Notes: a model not told the origin generated them from the letters alone. A DNA stretch of 64,000 nucleotides from Alphaproteobacteria bacterium (GCA_028284945.1 JANQQJ010000023.1:168011-232010); one strand, 5' to 3'; counted from the stretch's first letter, positions 50,602 through 61,229 are shown. Numbers and translations are program-made.

Positions 50602-51275
50602 GCCATCACGACGACTACGCGTTCGAACCCATTCCGGGGTTACCGGAGCTTCCACCTGAAGGTGAGAAAATCCTTTGGCAGGGCGCACCGGAATGGCGCG
50701 GGCTTGCGCTGCGGGCGTTTCATGCGCGCAAAGTCGCGGTCTATTTCGGTATTTTCGCAGCCTGGAAACTGGTCCTTGGCTTGACCGGTGACCGCCTCAT
50801 GGCTGACGCGGCCCTTTCCGCCCTGGGCGTGGTCGTACTGGGTGCGGCGGCCGTGGGCCTGCTGGTCTATCTGGCGCGCATATCCGCCCGGACGACAGTC
50901 TATACGATCACCAATCAGCGGGTCGTGATGCGGGTCGGGATGGCAATGCCGGTCACGATCAACCTTCCTTTCAGCCGCATCGAGTCCGCCGCGCTGGCCA
51001 CCACGCGTGATGGCCTGGGTGACATTCCGCTGAAGCCGGTGAAAGGCAACCGGGTCGCCTATGCAGTGCTCTGGCCGCATGCAAGGCCATGGCGCATTGC
51101 TCACCCGGAACCGATGCTGCGGTCGCTGGAAAAAGCGGACGAGGTATCGAAACTGCTGGCTGATGCGTGGACAACATCGCTGGAAGACGCACCAGCACAA
51201 CAAATCATCAAGGCACCGCAGCCTGCGGCCCCCGATCATGCCACTGGACCAGGTGGCCTGGTCCCCGCGGAGTAA
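50598..51275 (+). CDS. puhB: Reaction centre assembly protein PuhB
   Basis: This 225-residue protein has a soluble N-terminus (EYIPGLPE-like, here FEPIPGLPELPPEGEKILWQG) and two or three membrane helices with a PH-like domain (YTITNQRVVMRVG). It is needed for efficient reaction centre assembly. It lies between puhA and puhC. Confidence 0.94.
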   Translation: MSHHDDYAFEPIPGLPELPPEGEKILWQGAPEWRGLALRAFHARKVAVYFGIFAAWKLVLGLTGDRLMADAALSALGVVVLGAAAVGLLVYLARISARTTVYTITNQRVVMRVGMAMPVTINLPFSRIESAALATTRDGLGDIPLKPVKGNRVAYAVLWPHARPWRIAHPEPMLRSLEKADEVSKLLADAWTTSLEDAPAQQIIKAPQPAAPDHATGPGGLVPAE

Positions 51276-51287
51276 TGGACGCAAGCG

Positions 51288-51746
51288 ATGAGCGACACGC
51301 CGACATATGAACAGTTCCCCAAAGGGGTTCTCTATGGCGCAGCCATCATGCTTTTGGTGGCGTTCCTGGCGGCACTGGTCGGCCGGAACTATGACCTGGG
51401 GACCCTGCGGACACCCGAGGGTACACCCGTCGCCAGCCGGGACATCAACTTCGCTGACCGACCGGATGGTGCCGTCATTGTCTATGAAGTCCCCAGCGAG
51501 CATGTCATTTCCGTTCTTGAACCTGGGGCAGAGAACTTCATCCGGGTGGTAATGCGGGGCTTCGTGCGCGAACGCAAACGGCGTGGGATCGGCGCAGAAC
51601 AGCCATTTTCCTTGAGCCGTTGGTCGGATGGGCGTGTCATGCTCGTTGACGAGACGACCGGCCGGACAGTGCAGCTCAACGCCTTCGGCAAAACCAATGT
51701 AGGGGCGTTCGAACGGCTTTTGGACGCCAAGGTGGGGTCTCTGTAA
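51288..51746 (+). CDS. puhC: Photosynthetic complex assembly protein PuhC
   Basis: This 152-residue protein has one N-terminal helix (YGAAIMLLVAFLAALVGR) and a periplasmic domain with GRTVQLNAFGKTNVGAFERLL. PuhC helps reorganise the RC-LH1 core for function. It is the smaller kind in the PuhC family. Its stop overlaps the start of orf98. Confidence 0.93.
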   Translation: MSDTPTYEQFPKGVLYGAAIMLLVAFLAALVGRNYDLGTLRTPEGTPVASRDINFADRPDGAVIVYEVPSEHVISVLEPGAENFIRVVMRGFVRERKRRGIGAEQPFSLSRWSDGRVMLVDETTGRTVQLNAFGKTNVGAFERLLDAKVGSL

Positions 51747-52042
51747 TGCGCGTTGGATATCGCGATATCTCTGGACTGGCCTGTACGGTCGACGCGGCCC
51801 AGTTGCCGCATACGCTGCACGCGCATGTGGAATTTGATGAAGACGTCGCGATCCAGCCGGGCGATTGCGTCTTGCTGCATGGCGGCGACCTGCCGGTTTC
51901 GTTTGGCGACCAGACCATCGAGCACCGCGAAGCGACAATCAGCCGCGCAGGCTGGCTACGCCGGATTTGGACCCGCATGACCGACATTTTTCGAGTAACC
52001 GAACTTTATGAGGTGAGTTTTTCACCAAGGAGGAGGCTATGA
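51746..52042 (+). CDS. Small conserved-context protein between puhC and acsF (orf98)
   Basis: This 98-residue protein has no membrane helix and no domain I recognise. It contains a repeated acidic and Gly-rich core ([20 protein letters not shown]) and a basic C-terminal end ([15 protein letters not shown]). It overlaps puhC by TAATG and acsF by ATGA, and the last codons hold the acsF ribosome site (AAGGAGGAGG). That tight fit suggests coupled synthesis with acsF and puhC. Similar small ORFs lie at this spot in other alphaproteobacterial clusters. Confidence 0.75.
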   Translation: MRVGYRDISGLACTVDAAQLPHTLHAHVEFDEDVAIQPGDCVLLHGGDLPVSFGDQTIEHREATISRAGWLRRIWTRMTDIFRVTELYEVSFSPRRRL

Positions 52043-53103
52043 ACGCCCACACAGATAACTTTGACATCAACGAGACGACCGAGCGCGCGAAGACGGACAC
52101 CGTGCTGAGCCCGCGGTTCTACACCACTGATTTTGACGCAATGGACCAGCTGGATGTCAGCCTGGTGCGCGGCGAGTGGGATGCGTTGATGGCGGAGTTC
52201 GAGCAGGACAACAACCGCGATCACTTCGACCGGAATTTCGACTTCGACTTTGACCTGAACGACATCCCGGCGGATTTGCGTGAAGAGTTCCTCGATTTTC
52301 TATCCAGCTCGGTCACGTCGGAATTTTCCGGCTGCGTGCTCTATGCGGAAATCAAAAGGCGGGCAAAAAACCCGGATGTTAAAGCACTGTTCGGCTATCT
52401 GAGCCGGGACGAAGCGCGCCATGCGGGCTTTATCAACGCCGCGCTTAAGGACATCGGCCTTGGCGTCGATCTGAGCTTCCTGACCAAGACCAAGAACTAC
52501 ACCTATTTCCGGCCGAAGTTCATCTATTACGCAACCTATCTGTCGGAAAAAATCGGCTACGCGCGGTATATCTCGATCTTCCGTGCGCTGGAGCGGAACC
52601 CGGAAAACCGCTTCCATCCGATCTTTCAGTGGTTCGAGGAATGGTGCAATGACGAGTACCGCCATGGTGAAGCGCTGGCGCTAATCATGCGGTCCGACCC
52701 CAAACTGCTGAAGGGCCACAACAAGCTGTGGATCAGGTTCTTCCAGCTGGCGGTCTTCGCCACCATGTTCGTACGCGATCACACAAGGCCCGCATTCCAT
52801 CAGGCACTGGGCCTCGATATCACTGACTACGATATGCAGGTGTTCCGGATCACGACGGAAATCTCCAAGCAGGTCTTCCCGGTCACACTCAATGTCGACG
52901 ACCCCCGCTTCCTGGCCGGCATGCAGCGGCTGTGCCGGATTTCTGACGGCATGGACAAGGCCAAGCAGCAGGGCGGCATTTTCGGCGGCATCAAGCGGGC
53001 GGGCCTCGCAGCAGCAGCAGCAGCGACCTTTGCCCGGCTTTATGTGCTGCCGGCCGAGAAGGACGAGCTGCCAGAAACAACCTGCATGGCCCCGGCCTGG
53101 TAA
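52039..53103 (+). CDS. acsF: Oxygen-dependent Mg-protoporphyrin IX monomethyl ester cyclase
   Basis: This 354-residue diiron protein closes ring E of the macrocycle with O2. The two iron sites are in DEARHAGF and [22 protein letters not shown] and [13 protein letters not shown] are family landmarks. It replaces or supplements the anaerobic BchE, which is not in the window. It is in the puh operon. Confidence 0.97.
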   Translation: MNAHTDNFDINETTERAKTDTVLSPRFYTTDFDAMDQLDVSLVRGEWDALMAEFEQDNNRDHFDRNFDFDFDLNDIPADLREEFLDFLSSSVTSEFSGCVLYAEIKRRAKNPDVKALFGYLSRDEARHAGFINAALKDIGLGVDLSFLTKTKNYTYFRPKFIYYATYLSEKIGYARYISIFRALERNPENRFHPIFQWFEEWCNDEYRHGEALALIMRSDPKLLKGHNKLWIRFFQLAVFATMFVRDHTRPAFHQALGLDITDYDMQVFRITTEISKQVFPVTLNVDDPRFLAGMQRLCRISDGMDKAKQQGGIFGGIKRAGLAAAAAATFARLYVLPAEKDELPETTCMAPAW

Positions 53104-53116
53104 GGACGACACACCG

Positions 53117-54031
53117 ATGCTGGACTACGGTCTGCCAGTTCTGTTTACGATGTTCCTCTGGTGGTTCAGCACCGGAGCGATCCTCTATCTGGTAGGCATG
53201 CCGGCACACACAAACCGTTGGAGCCTGGCCGGCGCCACCGCCGTTTTGATCGCGGCGATTTTTGGGCTGGCGGTCACGGCATCCGATGCGAGTGTTATGG
53301 GTGCCTATCTGGCCTTTACCTGCGCGCTGGCGATCTGGGGCTGGGTCGAGATGACCTATTTTATGGGGCTGATCACCGGCAACTGGAAAACGCCCTGCCC
53401 GCCGGAAGCGACGGCATGGCGGCGATTCCGCCTCGGTATCAGGGCCAGCATCTATCACGAGCTGGCGATTATTGGTTTTGGGATCGGCATTGCTGCCATG
53501 ACATGGGATGCGCCCAACCAGGTCGGTCTGTGGACCTTCCTGGTTCTCTGGCTGATGCGCTGGAGTGCCAAGCTTAACCTGTTCCTAGGCGTTCCCAATC
53601 TGAACGAGGAGTTCTTCCCGGAGCACCTTCGCTTTCTGAAATCCTTTATCGCCAAACGCCGAATGAACCCGCTGTTTCCGGTGTCGATCACGGTATCGAC
53701 AATCTTGCTGTTTCTGATGCTGGAGCGCGCGCCGGCCGGGTCTGCTTTTGAATTTACCGGGCTGGTGCTGGTCTCAACCCTGTTGGGGCTGGCCATCTTG
53801 GAACACTGGTTTCTGGTCCTGCGACTGCCCGATGCCGCGCTCTGGCAGTGGGCGCTTCGCGACGGCCGCAAGACTGAAACGACAACCACGAACGTAGACA
53901 TTACCAACAAGGCCGTAGAAACGGCCACCAACAGCCAACAACGTTTCACACTGGCGGGTCCCAAACTCAGGGGTAACGGGCCCAACGCTTCCATCGCCGG
54001 AAGCCCAGGTGAAGCTGAGGCAACGTCCTAG
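53117..54031 (+). CDS. puhE: Photosynthetic complex assembly protein PuhE
   Basis: This 304-residue protein has six or seven membrane helices. ILYLVGMPAHTNRWSL, WVEMTYFMGLITGNWKTPCP and LNLFLGVPNLNEEFFPEHL are typical of PuhE (putative photosynthetic complex assembly protein 2). It affects RC-LH1 levels in Rhodobacter. AAGGA lies ahead of ATG 53117. The last 50 residues are Thr/Asn-rich and disordered. Confidence 0.93.
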   Translation: MLDYGLPVLFTMFLWWFSTGAILYLVGMPAHTNRWSLAGATAVLIAAIFGLAVTASDASVMGAYLAFTCALAIWGWVEMTYFMGLITGNWKTPCPPEATAWRRFRLGIRASIYHELAIIGFGIGIAAMTWDAPNQVGLWTFLVLWLMRWSAKLNLFLGVPNLNEEFFPEHLRFLKSFIAKRRMNPLFPVSITVSTILLFLMLERAPAGSAFEFTGLVLVSTLLGLAILEHWFLVLRLPDAALWQWALRDGRKTETTTTNVDITNKAVETATNSQQRFTLAGPKLRGNGPNASIAGSPGEAEATS

Positions 54032-54049
54032 GAATACGGGAGACGATCT

Positions 54050-55264
54050 ATGGACTATGAAGATTTTTTTCGGACGGAGCTGGGCGGATTACGCCAGGAA
54101 GGACGATACCGGGTCTTTGCCGACCTGGAGCGTCAGGCCGGTAGTTTCCCCCGTGCGACTCACTACAAGGACCGTGGCCGGTCTGAAGTGACAGTGTGGT
54201 GCTCCAACGACTATCTGGGGATGGGGCAGAACCCCAAGGTTCTCCACGCCATGCACGAAGCACTCGACCGCTGCGGCGCTGGCGCTGGCGGGACCCGGAA
54301 TATCTCGGGCACCAATCACTATCATGTGCTGCTGGAGAGCGAACTGGCCGATCTTCATGGCAAGGAAGATGCGCTTCTGTTTACCTCTGGATATGTCTCG
54401 AACTGGGCAGCGCTGTGCACCCTGGCCTCGCGCATCCCGGACTGCGTTGTATTTTCCGACGAGTTGAACCACGCCTCGATGATCGAGGGGATCCGACACA
54501 GTCGTGCCGAAAAGCGTATCTTTGCCCACAACGATCCGGAAGACCTGAACCGCAAACTGGCGCAGCTTGATCCGGAACGGCCGAAGCTGATCACGTTCGA
54601 ATCAGTTTATTCAATGGATGGCGACATCGCCCCGATCAAGGAATTCTGCGACGTGGCCGATGCCCACAATGCGATGACTTATCTGGATGAAGTGCACGCG
54701 GTAGGCCTTTACGGTCCGCGCGGTGGCGGGATCGCTGAACGCGAAGGGCTGTGCGACCGCTTGACCGTGATCGAAGGGACGCTGGCCAAAGCCTTCGGCG
54801 TGCTGGGCGGCTATGTCGCTGCATCCGCTGCCCTTTGCGATTACATCAGAAGCTTTGCGTCCGGGTTTATCTTCACGACCGCGCTGCCGCCAACCGTGGC
54901 AGCAGGCGCCCTTGCCAGTGTTCGGCACCTGAAGGAAAGCCAAGCCGAGCGCACACGGCACCAGGACAGAGTCGCAAGGGTAAGGCACCTGTTGGATGAA
55001 GCGGGTGTGCCGCACCTGGAGAACCCCAGCCATATTGTCCCGGTGATCGTTGGCGATCCGGTTCGCTGCAAGCTGATCAGTGACGTGCTGATGGAGCGCC
55101 ACGGTGTCTATGTCCAGCCGATCAACTATCCGACGGTGCCCAAGGGCACGGAACGGCTGCGGATTACGCCCTCACCCCTGCACAGCGACGAAGATATCGA
55201 TCACCTGGTTGATTCGATAACCGCGGTATGGGCTGAATTCTCGTTGGGCAGCAAAGCAGCCTGA
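54050..55264 (+). CDS. hemA: 5-aminolevulinate synthase
   Basis: This 404-residue PLP enzyme condenses glycine and succinyl-CoA to 5-aminolevulinate, the entry to tetrapyrroles. The cofactor Lys is in [13 protein letters not shown], and [18 protein letters not shown] and [10 protein letters not shown] are conserved. The C4 pathway is typical of alphaproteobacteria. It closes the superoperon, which couples precursor supply to pigment genes. A terminator follows. Confidence 0.97.
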   Translation: MDYEDFFRTELGGLRQEGRYRVFADLERQAGSFPRATHYKDRGRSEVTVWCSNDYLGMGQNPKVLHAMHEALDRCGAGAGGTRNISGTNHYHVLLESELADLHGKEDALLFTSGYVSNWAALCTLASRIPDCVVFSDELNHASMIEGIRHSRAEKRIFAHNDPEDLNRKLAQLDPERPKLITFESVYSMDGDIAPIKEFCDVADAHNAMTYLDEVHAVGLYGPRGGGIAEREGLCDRLTVIEGTLAKAFGVLGGYVAASAALCDYIRSFASGFIFTTALPPTVAAGALASVRHLKESQAERTRHQDRVARVRHLLDEAGVPHLENPSHIVPVIVGDPVRCKLISDVLMERHGVYVQPINYPTVPKGTERLRITPSPLHSDEDIDHLVDSITAVWAEFSLGSKAA

Positions 55265-55290
55265 CAGACCCGTTTCCCGAATTCGAATGG

Positions 55291-55320
55291 CGGGCTGCGA
55301 AAGCAGCCGGCCTTTTCTTT
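55291..55320 (+). terminator. Intrinsic terminator of the bchF-hemA superoperon
   Basis: GGCTGC (55293-55298), GAAA loop and GCAGCC (55303-55308) make a strong stem, followed by GGCCTTTTCTTT. Confidence 0.85.
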
Positions 55321-55350
55321 GATCCCGATTGCTGGATAGCGGGTGCCGAC

Positions 55351-55378
55351 AAAAAAAGGGGCGGACACTGTCCGCCCC
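55351..55378 (-). terminator. Intrinsic terminator of the puf operon
   Basis: GGGGCGGACA (55358-55367) pairs with TGTCCGCCCC (55369-55378). On the minus strand the stem is followed by seven T residues (A run 55351-55357). It lies just after pufM and blocks reading into hemA. Confidence 0.92.
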
Positions 55379-55415
55379 TAATTCAGTTTCCGGAGAAACC
55401 GTCTGAATTCGCCGG

Positions 55416-56339
55416 TTAGAAGCCCGGTGCGAAGTCGTGCTCGATGGCCCAGTCGAACCAGCTGTCCACCACCGTACCGGTTAGCAGAATGCCGATACCA
55501 CCGGTCAGCGGGCAGAGGATTGCGAACCACCAGGCCCAGCGGTGAATGGATTCCATGGAAGCATTGAAGCCCATGGTCCAGCGCCAGAACAAGGCGGCCC
55601 GTTCAGCCGCGGTTCCGCGGTCCAGCGCCTGTTCAATCTCCCGCTCGCCGCCAAACTTGCTCACCGCAAGAATGGTCGCGCCGTGCATGGCGAACAGCAG
55701 CGCCGAGCCATAAAGGAATGCAATCGAAAGTGCGTGGAACGGATTATAGAACAGGTTGCCATAGTTGATGGAGAACGCGTTGGTCCAGTCCAGATGGGTA
55801 AAGATGCCAAACGGGACCGCTTCTTCCCAGCTACCCATTGCCAGCGGCCGGAAGAAACCCAGCACCAGGAACAACCAGATCGCTGACGCAAACGCCCAGG
55901 CGATGTGCGTCCCCATGCCCAAAGCCTTTGCCCGCGTGTACATCCGCAGCCACCACAGCAACACAGAGATCGTCAGGAACATGCCGGCCATAACCCACCA
56001 GCCGCCTTCGTCCATGGGTGGAATACCCATGCCGTATTCAGCGGTGGGTGGATCCAACGTCAGCCAGGGCAGTTGCTTCATGAATTCAATCGGATCCCAC
56101 CCGACCGAAGCCAACATGTTGAGACCGATAATCTCGAAGGCAATCATAAAGGTCACGATTGACAGAACGCCCGTCCACCCCAGATAGATGGGGCCAATCT
56201 GTGCATCCCCCAGCCACCCCAGCCATTTGTTGAAGAACGGCGTGCCATATCGCTGACCCGTTCCAGGGCCGGGGGGCGTGCCAGGATAGGCAGGTGCGCG
56301 AATCTGAACGCGTGTGAAGATATTTTGATACTCAGCCAT
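55416..56339 (-). CDS. pufM: Photosynthetic reaction centre M subunit
   Basis: This 307-residue protein has five membrane helices. His ligands for the special pair and the iron are in [18 protein letters not shown] and SIHRWAWW, with the Glu iron ligand in [30 protein letters not shown] includes the Tyr of the electron-transfer branch. ATG 56339 (MAEYQNI) is the family start. No pufC or pufX follows; the terminator is next. Confidence 0.97.
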   Translation of the reverse strand: MAEYQNIFTRVQIRAPAYPGTPPGPGTGQRYGTPFFNKWLGWLGDAQIGPIYLGWTGVLSIVTFMIAFEIIGLNMLASVGWDPIEFMKQLPWLTLDPPTAEYGMGIPPMDEGGWWVMAGMFLTISVLLWWLRMYTRAKALGMGTHIAWAFASAIWLFLVLGFFRPLAMGSWEEAVPFGIFTHLDWTNAFSINYGNLFYNPFHALSIAFLYGSALLFAMHGATILAVSKFGGEREIEQALDRGTAAERAALFWRWTMGFNASMESIHRWAWWFAILCPLTGGIGILLTGTVVDSWFDWAIEHDFAPGF

Positions 56340-56349
56340 GCGCTTTCCC

Positions 56350-57174
56350 CTAACTCCACACCGGCAGCCTGCGCCACCATTCCCACCATTCGGGCCAACC
56401 ATCGGCGACCCACGGTCCACTGATAATGATGCAGATCGCGCTCCAGATAACCGCGCTCAAGGCGAGGAACAGGCCCACACGATGAATGCCGAGCGTGCCA
56501 ATCGAATAACCGATCGTGTCTCTAAAGAACGTGTTTTCATGTTCAGGTGTTTTGACCGGCTCCCCCTTTGCGGGGTTGATGGCGGACAGAACCAGCCCGC
56601 CGTGCAGCGCCAGCGCCAGACAAGTCGCGAAAAAGAACGTAATCGCAATCATATGGGCCGGATTGTAATGAAAGTTCACATACTCATATCCGGTATTCGA
56701 CACCCAATCGAGATGAGTGAAGATACCATAAGGAAATCCATACCCCCATGCGCCAAGCAGTAGCGGCCGGATCACGACAAGCGAGACATAGGCAAAGATT
56801 GCCACACCAAAGGCGAATGGGACGTGGTACCCCATACCAAGCTTTCGGCAGATCTCGACCTCGCGCAGAGCCCAGGAACTAAAGGCACCGACAGCACAGA
56901 ATGTGACGATCTGCCATAGCCCCCCTTCCTTAAATGGCGCCAGTGCCAGACCATATTCTATGTCAGGCGGGTCGATACTGATCTTCCAGATGTTCCAGGT
57001 GTCGCCCAACGCGGCCCCATAGAGGATCAGCGCTGTACCAAGGGCTGCAAAGAAAACCGTCGTGACGCCAAAAAAGCCCACATAAAACGGCCCCAACCAG
57101 AAGTCGAAGAGATCCCCGCCAACCAGGGTACCGCCTCGAACCCGATACTTCTTCTCAAAGCTGAGCATTGCCAT
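56350..57174 (-). CDS. pufL: Photosynthetic reaction centre L subunit
   Basis: This 274-residue protein has five membrane helices. It begins [21 protein letters not shown], and the His ligands are in [22 protein letters not shown] and GIHRVGLFL. It forms the active electron path with PufM. AAGGAG 8 bp ahead of ATG 57174 supports that start. It is 10 bp from pufM. Confidence 0.97.
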   Translation of the reverse strand: MAMLSFEKKYRVRGGTLVGGDLFDFWLGPFYVGFFGVTTVFFAALGTALILYGAALGDTWNIWKISIDPPDIEYGLALAPFKEGGLWQIVTFCAVGAFSSWALREVEICRKLGMGYHVPFAFGVAIFAYVSLVVIRPLLLGAWGYGFPYGIFTHLDWVSNTGYEYVNFHYNPAHMIAITFFFATCLALALHGGLVLSAINPAKGEPVKTPEHENTFFRDTIGYSIGTLGIHRVGLFLALSAVIWSAICIIISGPWVADGWPEWWEWWRRLPVWS

Positions 57175-57226
57175 CGCTCAGTACTCCTTTACCCACTCAT
57201 ATCTTTGAACGGGTGCAATTCCTGTT

Positions 57227-57290
57227 TTCCGGTGACGGGGCAAGATACCGGCGATCTTAACGCCCGTATCTTGCCCTACCGTGCCGGGAA
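57227..57290. ncRNA. Large intercistronic stem-loop between pufA and pufL
   Basis: GGGCAAGATAC (57238-57248) pairs exactly with GTATCTTGCCC (57266-57276). The stem continues inward with GGCG/CGCC and outward with ACGG/CCGT and TTCCGG/CCGGGAA. Such structures protect pufBA mRNA from 3' decay in purple bacteria, so LH1 chains outnumber RC subunits. Confidence 0.8.
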
Positions 57291-57299
57291 GCCGGAGTC

Positions 57300-57494
57300 T
57301 CAGACGAGCGATCTGACCGGTTCGGTTACCGACTCGATCAAAGATGCTTCATCACCTGCACCGGGTCCCTCGATCCAGTTGAACCGATCAGTGCCCAACA
57401 GGACGAAGTGAATGAAGATCGCCAAAATGAATAGGAAGGTGAACAGCGCCACCAGCATCCTGCGAGGATCGAATAGAAGCCAAATTCTCCACAT
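57300..57494 (-). CDS. pufA: LH1 antenna alpha subunit
   Basis: This 64-residue protein has one membrane helix with the bacteriochlorophyll-ligand His in IFIHFVLLG. Its start [12 protein letters not shown] matches the Rhodospirillum rubrum-type alpha chain (MWRIWQLFDPRQ). The C-terminal tail after FNWIEG is about 20 residues longer than the R. rubrum tail. It lies between pufB and the large stem-loop. Confidence 0.95.
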   Translation of the reverse strand: MWRIWLLFDPRRMLVALFTFLFILAIFIHFVLLGTDRFNWIEGPGAGDEASLIESVTEPVRSLV

Positions 57495-57505
57495 ATCGAA
57501 ACCTC

Positions 57506-57736
57506 CTAAGCTAGCCGCGCGACAGCGATATCAATCGCCATACGCCCGCCATCAATCAGCGATGCATATCCGCCTTCGCCTGGGAACCATGGTCTCCACT
57601 GCCACACAAGGAAGTGTGCAACGATGGCGATGATCGTAAAGAGAATGAAACTCGTCACAAAAATCTTGTGAAACTCTCGAGCTTCATTATCCGTAAGTCC
57701 CGACAAGGTGCCGCCGGGTGGGCTTGGATTGCTCAT
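57506..57736 (-). CDS. pufB: LH1 antenna beta subunit
   Basis: This 76-residue protein has [20 protein letters not shown] and a membrane helix with His in [16 protein letters not shown]. The tail after RPWFPG ([23 protein letters not shown]) is about 23 residues, as in R. rubrum beta. It pairs with PufA to bind two bacteriochlorophylls. It starts the puf structural genes. Confidence 0.93.
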   Translation of the reverse strand: MSNPSPPGGTLSGLTDNEAREFHKIFVTSFILFTIIAIVAHFLVWQWRPWFPGEGGYASLIDGGRMAIDIAVARLA

Positions 57737-57756
57737 AAGTGAACCTCCGGTTTAAG

Positions 57757-57844
57757 GGCCAAATGGCCGTCTCCGTGCAAATCCTGCACGGTGGAATTGC
57801 CGCACTGCCTTCCGGCACGGCACGGCTTCCACCCGGTTTCCCGG
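57757..57844. promoter_or_regulatory. Stem-loops in the leader between pufQ and pufB
   Basis: Three small dyads are present: GGCC-AAAT-GGCC (57757-57768), CGTGCA-N5-TGCACG (57774-57790) and CCGG-TTTC-CCGG (57833-57844). They lie in the 127 bp between pufQ and pufB and may set the processing site of the long bch-puf transcript. I found no clear separate promoter here. Confidence 0.5.
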
Positions 57845-57863
57845 ATGAAATTCTGTGGTCTCG

Positions 57864-58103
57864 TCACCAAGACATGAAGGCAAAGGGAATGACCGTATAG
57901 GCCATCGCTTTTGCCTCCCCAAAAACGGAACGGCGTTCGCTGTCTACCGAGCTGTAGACGCTCGCATTGCGCCGAAATAATCGCGTGGCCAGCACCGTCA
58001 CAAGGAACAGGCCGTAGCTGGCAATGAAGATCAGCCGGAACGTCCAGGCATCTTCAGGTCCCTTGTCGGCCTCGGGTCCCGGGATCATTGCGATATCTGC
58101 CAT
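57864..58103 (-). CDS. pufQ: PufQ-like small membrane protein
   Basis: This 79-residue protein has one membrane helix (FRLIFIASYGLFLVTVLATRL). It lies in the pufQ position between bchZ and pufB, and the end SVFGEAKAMAYTVIPFAFMSW has the IPFAFM-type end of PufQ proteins. PufQ promotes bacteriochlorophyll production or delivery. The small size and low conservation of PufQ leave some doubt. Confidence 0.75.
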   Translation of the reverse strand: MADIAMIPGPEADKGPEDAWTFRLIFIASYGLFLVTVLATRLFRRNASVYSSVDSERRSVFGEAKAMAYTVIPFAFMSW

Positions 58104-58161
58104 GTCTTTCCCCTCTTCAAATTCGCGGTCCATCAGGCCCGCGCAAATCCACCTATGCGGC

Positions 58162-59601
58162 CTATGCCGGCACTGCCATGCCAGCGACGGCCTCTGCAGT
58201 AATTCGGTCATCGCCCGCCTTCTGGGCGCTCTTTTCCAACTCGTCGCGGAAGCGCTTTGCCGCCGAGATCCGGGTCAACACCGGATAGCTTTCCATAATC
58301 TCGTCGAACGCTGCCTTGGCCTCCGCATCCCAGGGCAGTTCTTCATGCAACGTCGACAATGTCGGCTGCACCTCATCCAGATCGGTCCCCAACGGCAGGA
58401 TGTTGAACAGCGCATCGAACAAGCTGTTGCAGACTTCCTGCAGCAGGTAAGTCGCCCCCGCATAGCCCATGAACGGCGTGCCGGTGTGGCGCCTGATGAT
58501 CGCGCCGGGGAACGATGCCGGGATGTACATCGACCGCCCGCCCGCCTCTTGCGCGTACATGCGTTCGTTGTAGCTGCCGAACAGGATGAGCGGCGCTTGC
58601 TCATGGATCGCCTTACGCACGGCTTCATTATCCGGCTTCACACCGGCACTGCGCGAAAACGAGAACGTGCACGGCAATCCCAATTCGGTTTCAAGGAAGT
58701 TACGGACACCCCGGGCATAGGTCTCATTGGCGACGATCCCGAAGCTCGCCGTGCCATAGAAATCCTGCGTTACCGACCGCCACAAATCCCACAGGGGTTT
58801 AATGGTGGTGTGCTTCTCGCGTTCGATGAAGGGCTGTGGATCGAGCCCCAGCATGCCGCCCAACGTCTCAAGGAACTTGGTCGTGCTGTGCAGCCCGATG
58901 GGCGCCTGCAGATAAGGACGGTCGAGCGCTTCACACAGCATCCGGCCATATTCACGGTACATGCAGATATTCACATCGGCATCGACCAGCCGTTTGGTCT
59001 CGGAAACATGTGCGCTGAGCGGATAGACCAGGTTGATCTCCGCGCCTATGCCCTCGACGAGCCGGCGAATTTCGGCCAGGTCTGACCAGGTGTTGAAATA
59101 GCCATAGGTGGGGCCGATGATATTGACCAAGGGCTTGGCGCCCTCCGGCCGCTTCTTGGGCTTGGGCATCCTGCCCTTCTTGGCGCCATATTGCGACCAC
59201 AGCCAGAACAGCGCGCGGTCGGCGCTTTGCCACTGATCCTCATCGATGGTGCGCGGCAGGAAACGCTCAATATTGGTGCCTTCAGGCGTAACGCCACCGC
59301 CAATCATTTCCGCGATGGAGCCGGTTACAACTACACTGGGCAAATCCGGATCAAGCGTGGCATGCGCCCGTTTCATCGCCTGTTCCGTGCCATGCTGACC
59401 CAGCTCTTCTTCGGCCAGGCCGGTCACCACAATCGGCAACTCATGCGGCGGCAACGCGTCGGTATAGTGCAGCACCGACGTCACCGGCAGGTTCTCACAG
59501 CCAACCGGGCCATCGATGATGACTTGCAGGCCCTTCACTGCCGTAAAGACATAAACTGAGCCCCAATAGCCCCCGGCGCGGTCATGGTCGAGAACCAGCA
59601 T
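58162..59601 (-). CDS. bchZ: Chlorophyllide a reductase, Z subunit
   Basis: This 479-residue NifK-like protein starts [19 protein letters not shown] and has [12 protein letters not shown], a cluster ligand loop, and [11 protein letters not shown]. It forms the catalytic tetramer with BchY and reduces chlorophyllide a to bacteriochlorophyllide form. It overlaps the bchY stop (TGATG). Confidence 0.96.
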   Translation of the reverse strand: MLVLDHDRAGGYWGSVYVFTAVKGLQVIIDGPVGCENLPVTSVLHYTDALPPHELPIVVTGLAEEELGQHGTEQAMKRAHATLDPDLPSVVVTGSIAEMIGGGVTPEGTNIERFLPRTIDEDQWQSADRALFWLWSQYGAKKGRMPKPKKRPEGAKPLVNIIGPTYGYFNTWSDLAEIRRLVEGIGAEINLVYPLSAHVSETKRLVDADVNICMYREYGRMLCEALDRPYLQAPIGLHSTTKFLETLGGMLGLDPQPFIEREKHTTIKPLWDLWRSVTQDFYGTASFGIVANETYARGVRNFLETELGLPCTFSFSRSAGVKPDNEAVRKAIHEQAPLILFGSYNERMYAQEAGGRSMYIPASFPGAIIRRHTGTPFMGYAGATYLLQEVCNSLFDALFNILPLGTDLDEVQPTLSTLHEELPWDAEAKAAFDEIMESYPVLTRISAAKRFRDELEKSAQKAGDDRITAEAVAGMAVPA

Positions 59602-61229
59602 CAGACACCTGCCTCCGCCGTTGACCCTTGCACCACCTGGCCTTTGTCCTTACGCCGCTTTTTCGGCGCGGGCGGGGCTTTGGGCGTATCTTCCCAGACA
59701 CCGGCCGTATGGCCCTCGCCGACGCCTTCGAAGAAAGCCCTCATGCTGTCGAACCGTTCCTGGTTCGCCAACGCACCGTTGATGACCTGTGCCAGCGATC
59801 CAGCGCCAGCAGGCCCCATCAGCGGCCGGGCTGAAATCAGATTGGTGAAGTAGAGGCCCGGCGTACCGCTTTCCTTCGCCTTTTGGACCACCGGCGTGGT
59901 CCCGATGGCCAGGTCGGGCTCGAATTCCTCAAACGCCGCCAGATCCTGTTCCAGCGATGCCCGGTATTGAACGTGAATCCCTTTTGATTCCAGCCACTCG
60001 CGGTCCGGATCGGACCATGCGGTGCGTGGGCAGGCCGTGCCGACATAACGGACATCCGCGCCGCTTTCGACCAGCAGACGGGCCACCAAAAGTTCCGATC
60101 CTTCATACCCTGATAGGGTGATACGTCCATCGATCGGGGTTGCTGAAAGCGCGCCCTTGATGGCCGGTAGCGCAGCATCTTTCGCAGCATCAATATCGGC
60201 TTGCGAAACACCGCAGGCATTGCCAATGGCGTCAAGCCAGGCGGCTGTGCCGTCATAGCCCACCGGTGCTGACCCGACGATGGGCCGTCCCGCGGCTTGG
60301 AATTCGCGGAAGCTGGCGGTGTAGAAGGGATGGATGGCAGCGACAGCCGTGCAATCAAGCGCGGCATAAAGTTCGCGCCATTCGCGCGTCGGCACAACAG
60401 GCCCGGCCGCAAGCCCCATAGGCGCCAGCAACTGGCCGATTCCCACCGGATCGGCCGGGAACATTTCACCTACAAAAGTAACCGTCGGCTTGTCAGAGCG
60501 TGGCTGCGCTGGTGCGGCAACCGGCCCCAGTTCAGCCTCTGTGCGCGCATAGTGCAGCATGGCCCCGGCCAGAACATCCTTGGCCTCGGCATGGGTGGGG
60601 ACACCAAAGCCCGGCACGTCGATGCCGATAATCCGCACCCCATTGATTTCCTTCGGTAGGAGCCGCAGCGGCACACCGGACGCCGTGGGCACACAAAGGT
60701 TTGTAATAACCACTGCGTCGTATTTTTCGGGGTCAGCCAGCTTGTAGACGGCGTCGCGGATATCTTCGAACAGCTTGCCAGTGACCAGCGTTTCAGAATT
60801 GAACGGCACGTAACCGACAGTGCGCTTTGCGCCATAGAAGTGCGACGTGAAGGTCAGCCCATAGACACAACATGCAGATCCGGACAAAATGGTCGCGGTC
60901 CGGCGCATGCGCAGGCCCACGCGCAACGATCCGAATGCCGGGCACATGCTCTGCGGCTGATCATGCGGACCGGTCGGATAATCTTCAGCATATTGCGCCA
61001 GAATGTCGCTTTTGCCCGCAGCCTCGGCCGCCCGCTTCAGTTCGTCCTTACCGGCATGGCAGCCCGCGCCATCGCCTTCAATAGTTGCCGGATCAATCGA
61101 TGGACCACCCGAGGGTGTTTCATTAGATGACTGACCATCATTCGACATCGGCACCGAGGCGACATCGTCATATGTCACCTCAGAAGAGGTCACCGCGTCA
61201 TCACCGGTTTGAGGTCGGTCCAGATCCAT
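59601..61229 (-). CDS. bchY: Chlorophyllide a reductase, Y subunit, with long N-terminal extension
   Basis: This protein of up to 542 residues has the NifD-like fold and cluster cysteines in [19 protein letters not shown] and NLCVPTASG. The family starts near [17 protein letters not shown]. The first 55 residues are acidic, Ser/Gly/Thr-rich and include EVTYDDVAS. An internal start at MSNDGQSS (61148) would shorten the extension. The gene begins 4 bp after bchX. Confidence 0.93.
   Translation of the reverse strand: MDLDRPQTGDDAVTSSEVTYDDVASVPMSNDGQSSNETPSGGPSIDPATIEGDGAGCHAGKDELKRAAEAAGKSDILAQYAEDYPTGPHDQPQSMCPAFGSLRVGLRMRRTATILSGSACCVYGLTFTSHFYGAKRTVGYVPFNSETLVTGKLFEDIRDAVYKLADPEKYDAVVITNLCVPTASGVPLRLLPKEINGVRIIGIDVPGFGVPTHAEAKDVLAGAMLHYARTEAELGPVAAPAQPRSDKPTVTFVGEMFPADPVGIGQLLAPMGLAAGPVVPTREWRELYAALDCTAVAAIHPFYTASFREFQAAGRPIVGSAPVGYDGTAAWLDAIGNACGVSQADIDAAKDAALPAIKGALSATPIDGRITLSGYEGSELLVARLLVESGADVRYVGTACPRTAWSDPDREWLESKGIHVQYRASLEQDLAAFEEFEPDLAIGTTPVVQKAKESGTPGLYFTNLISARPLMGPAGAGSLAQVINGALANQERFDSMRAFFEGVGEGHTAGVWEDTPKAPPAPKKRRKDKGQVVQGSTAEAGV

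Noticed and set aside
55265..55415. Possible pufX or pufC after pufM
   Set aside because: No ORF of suitable size is present and two terminators fill the space.
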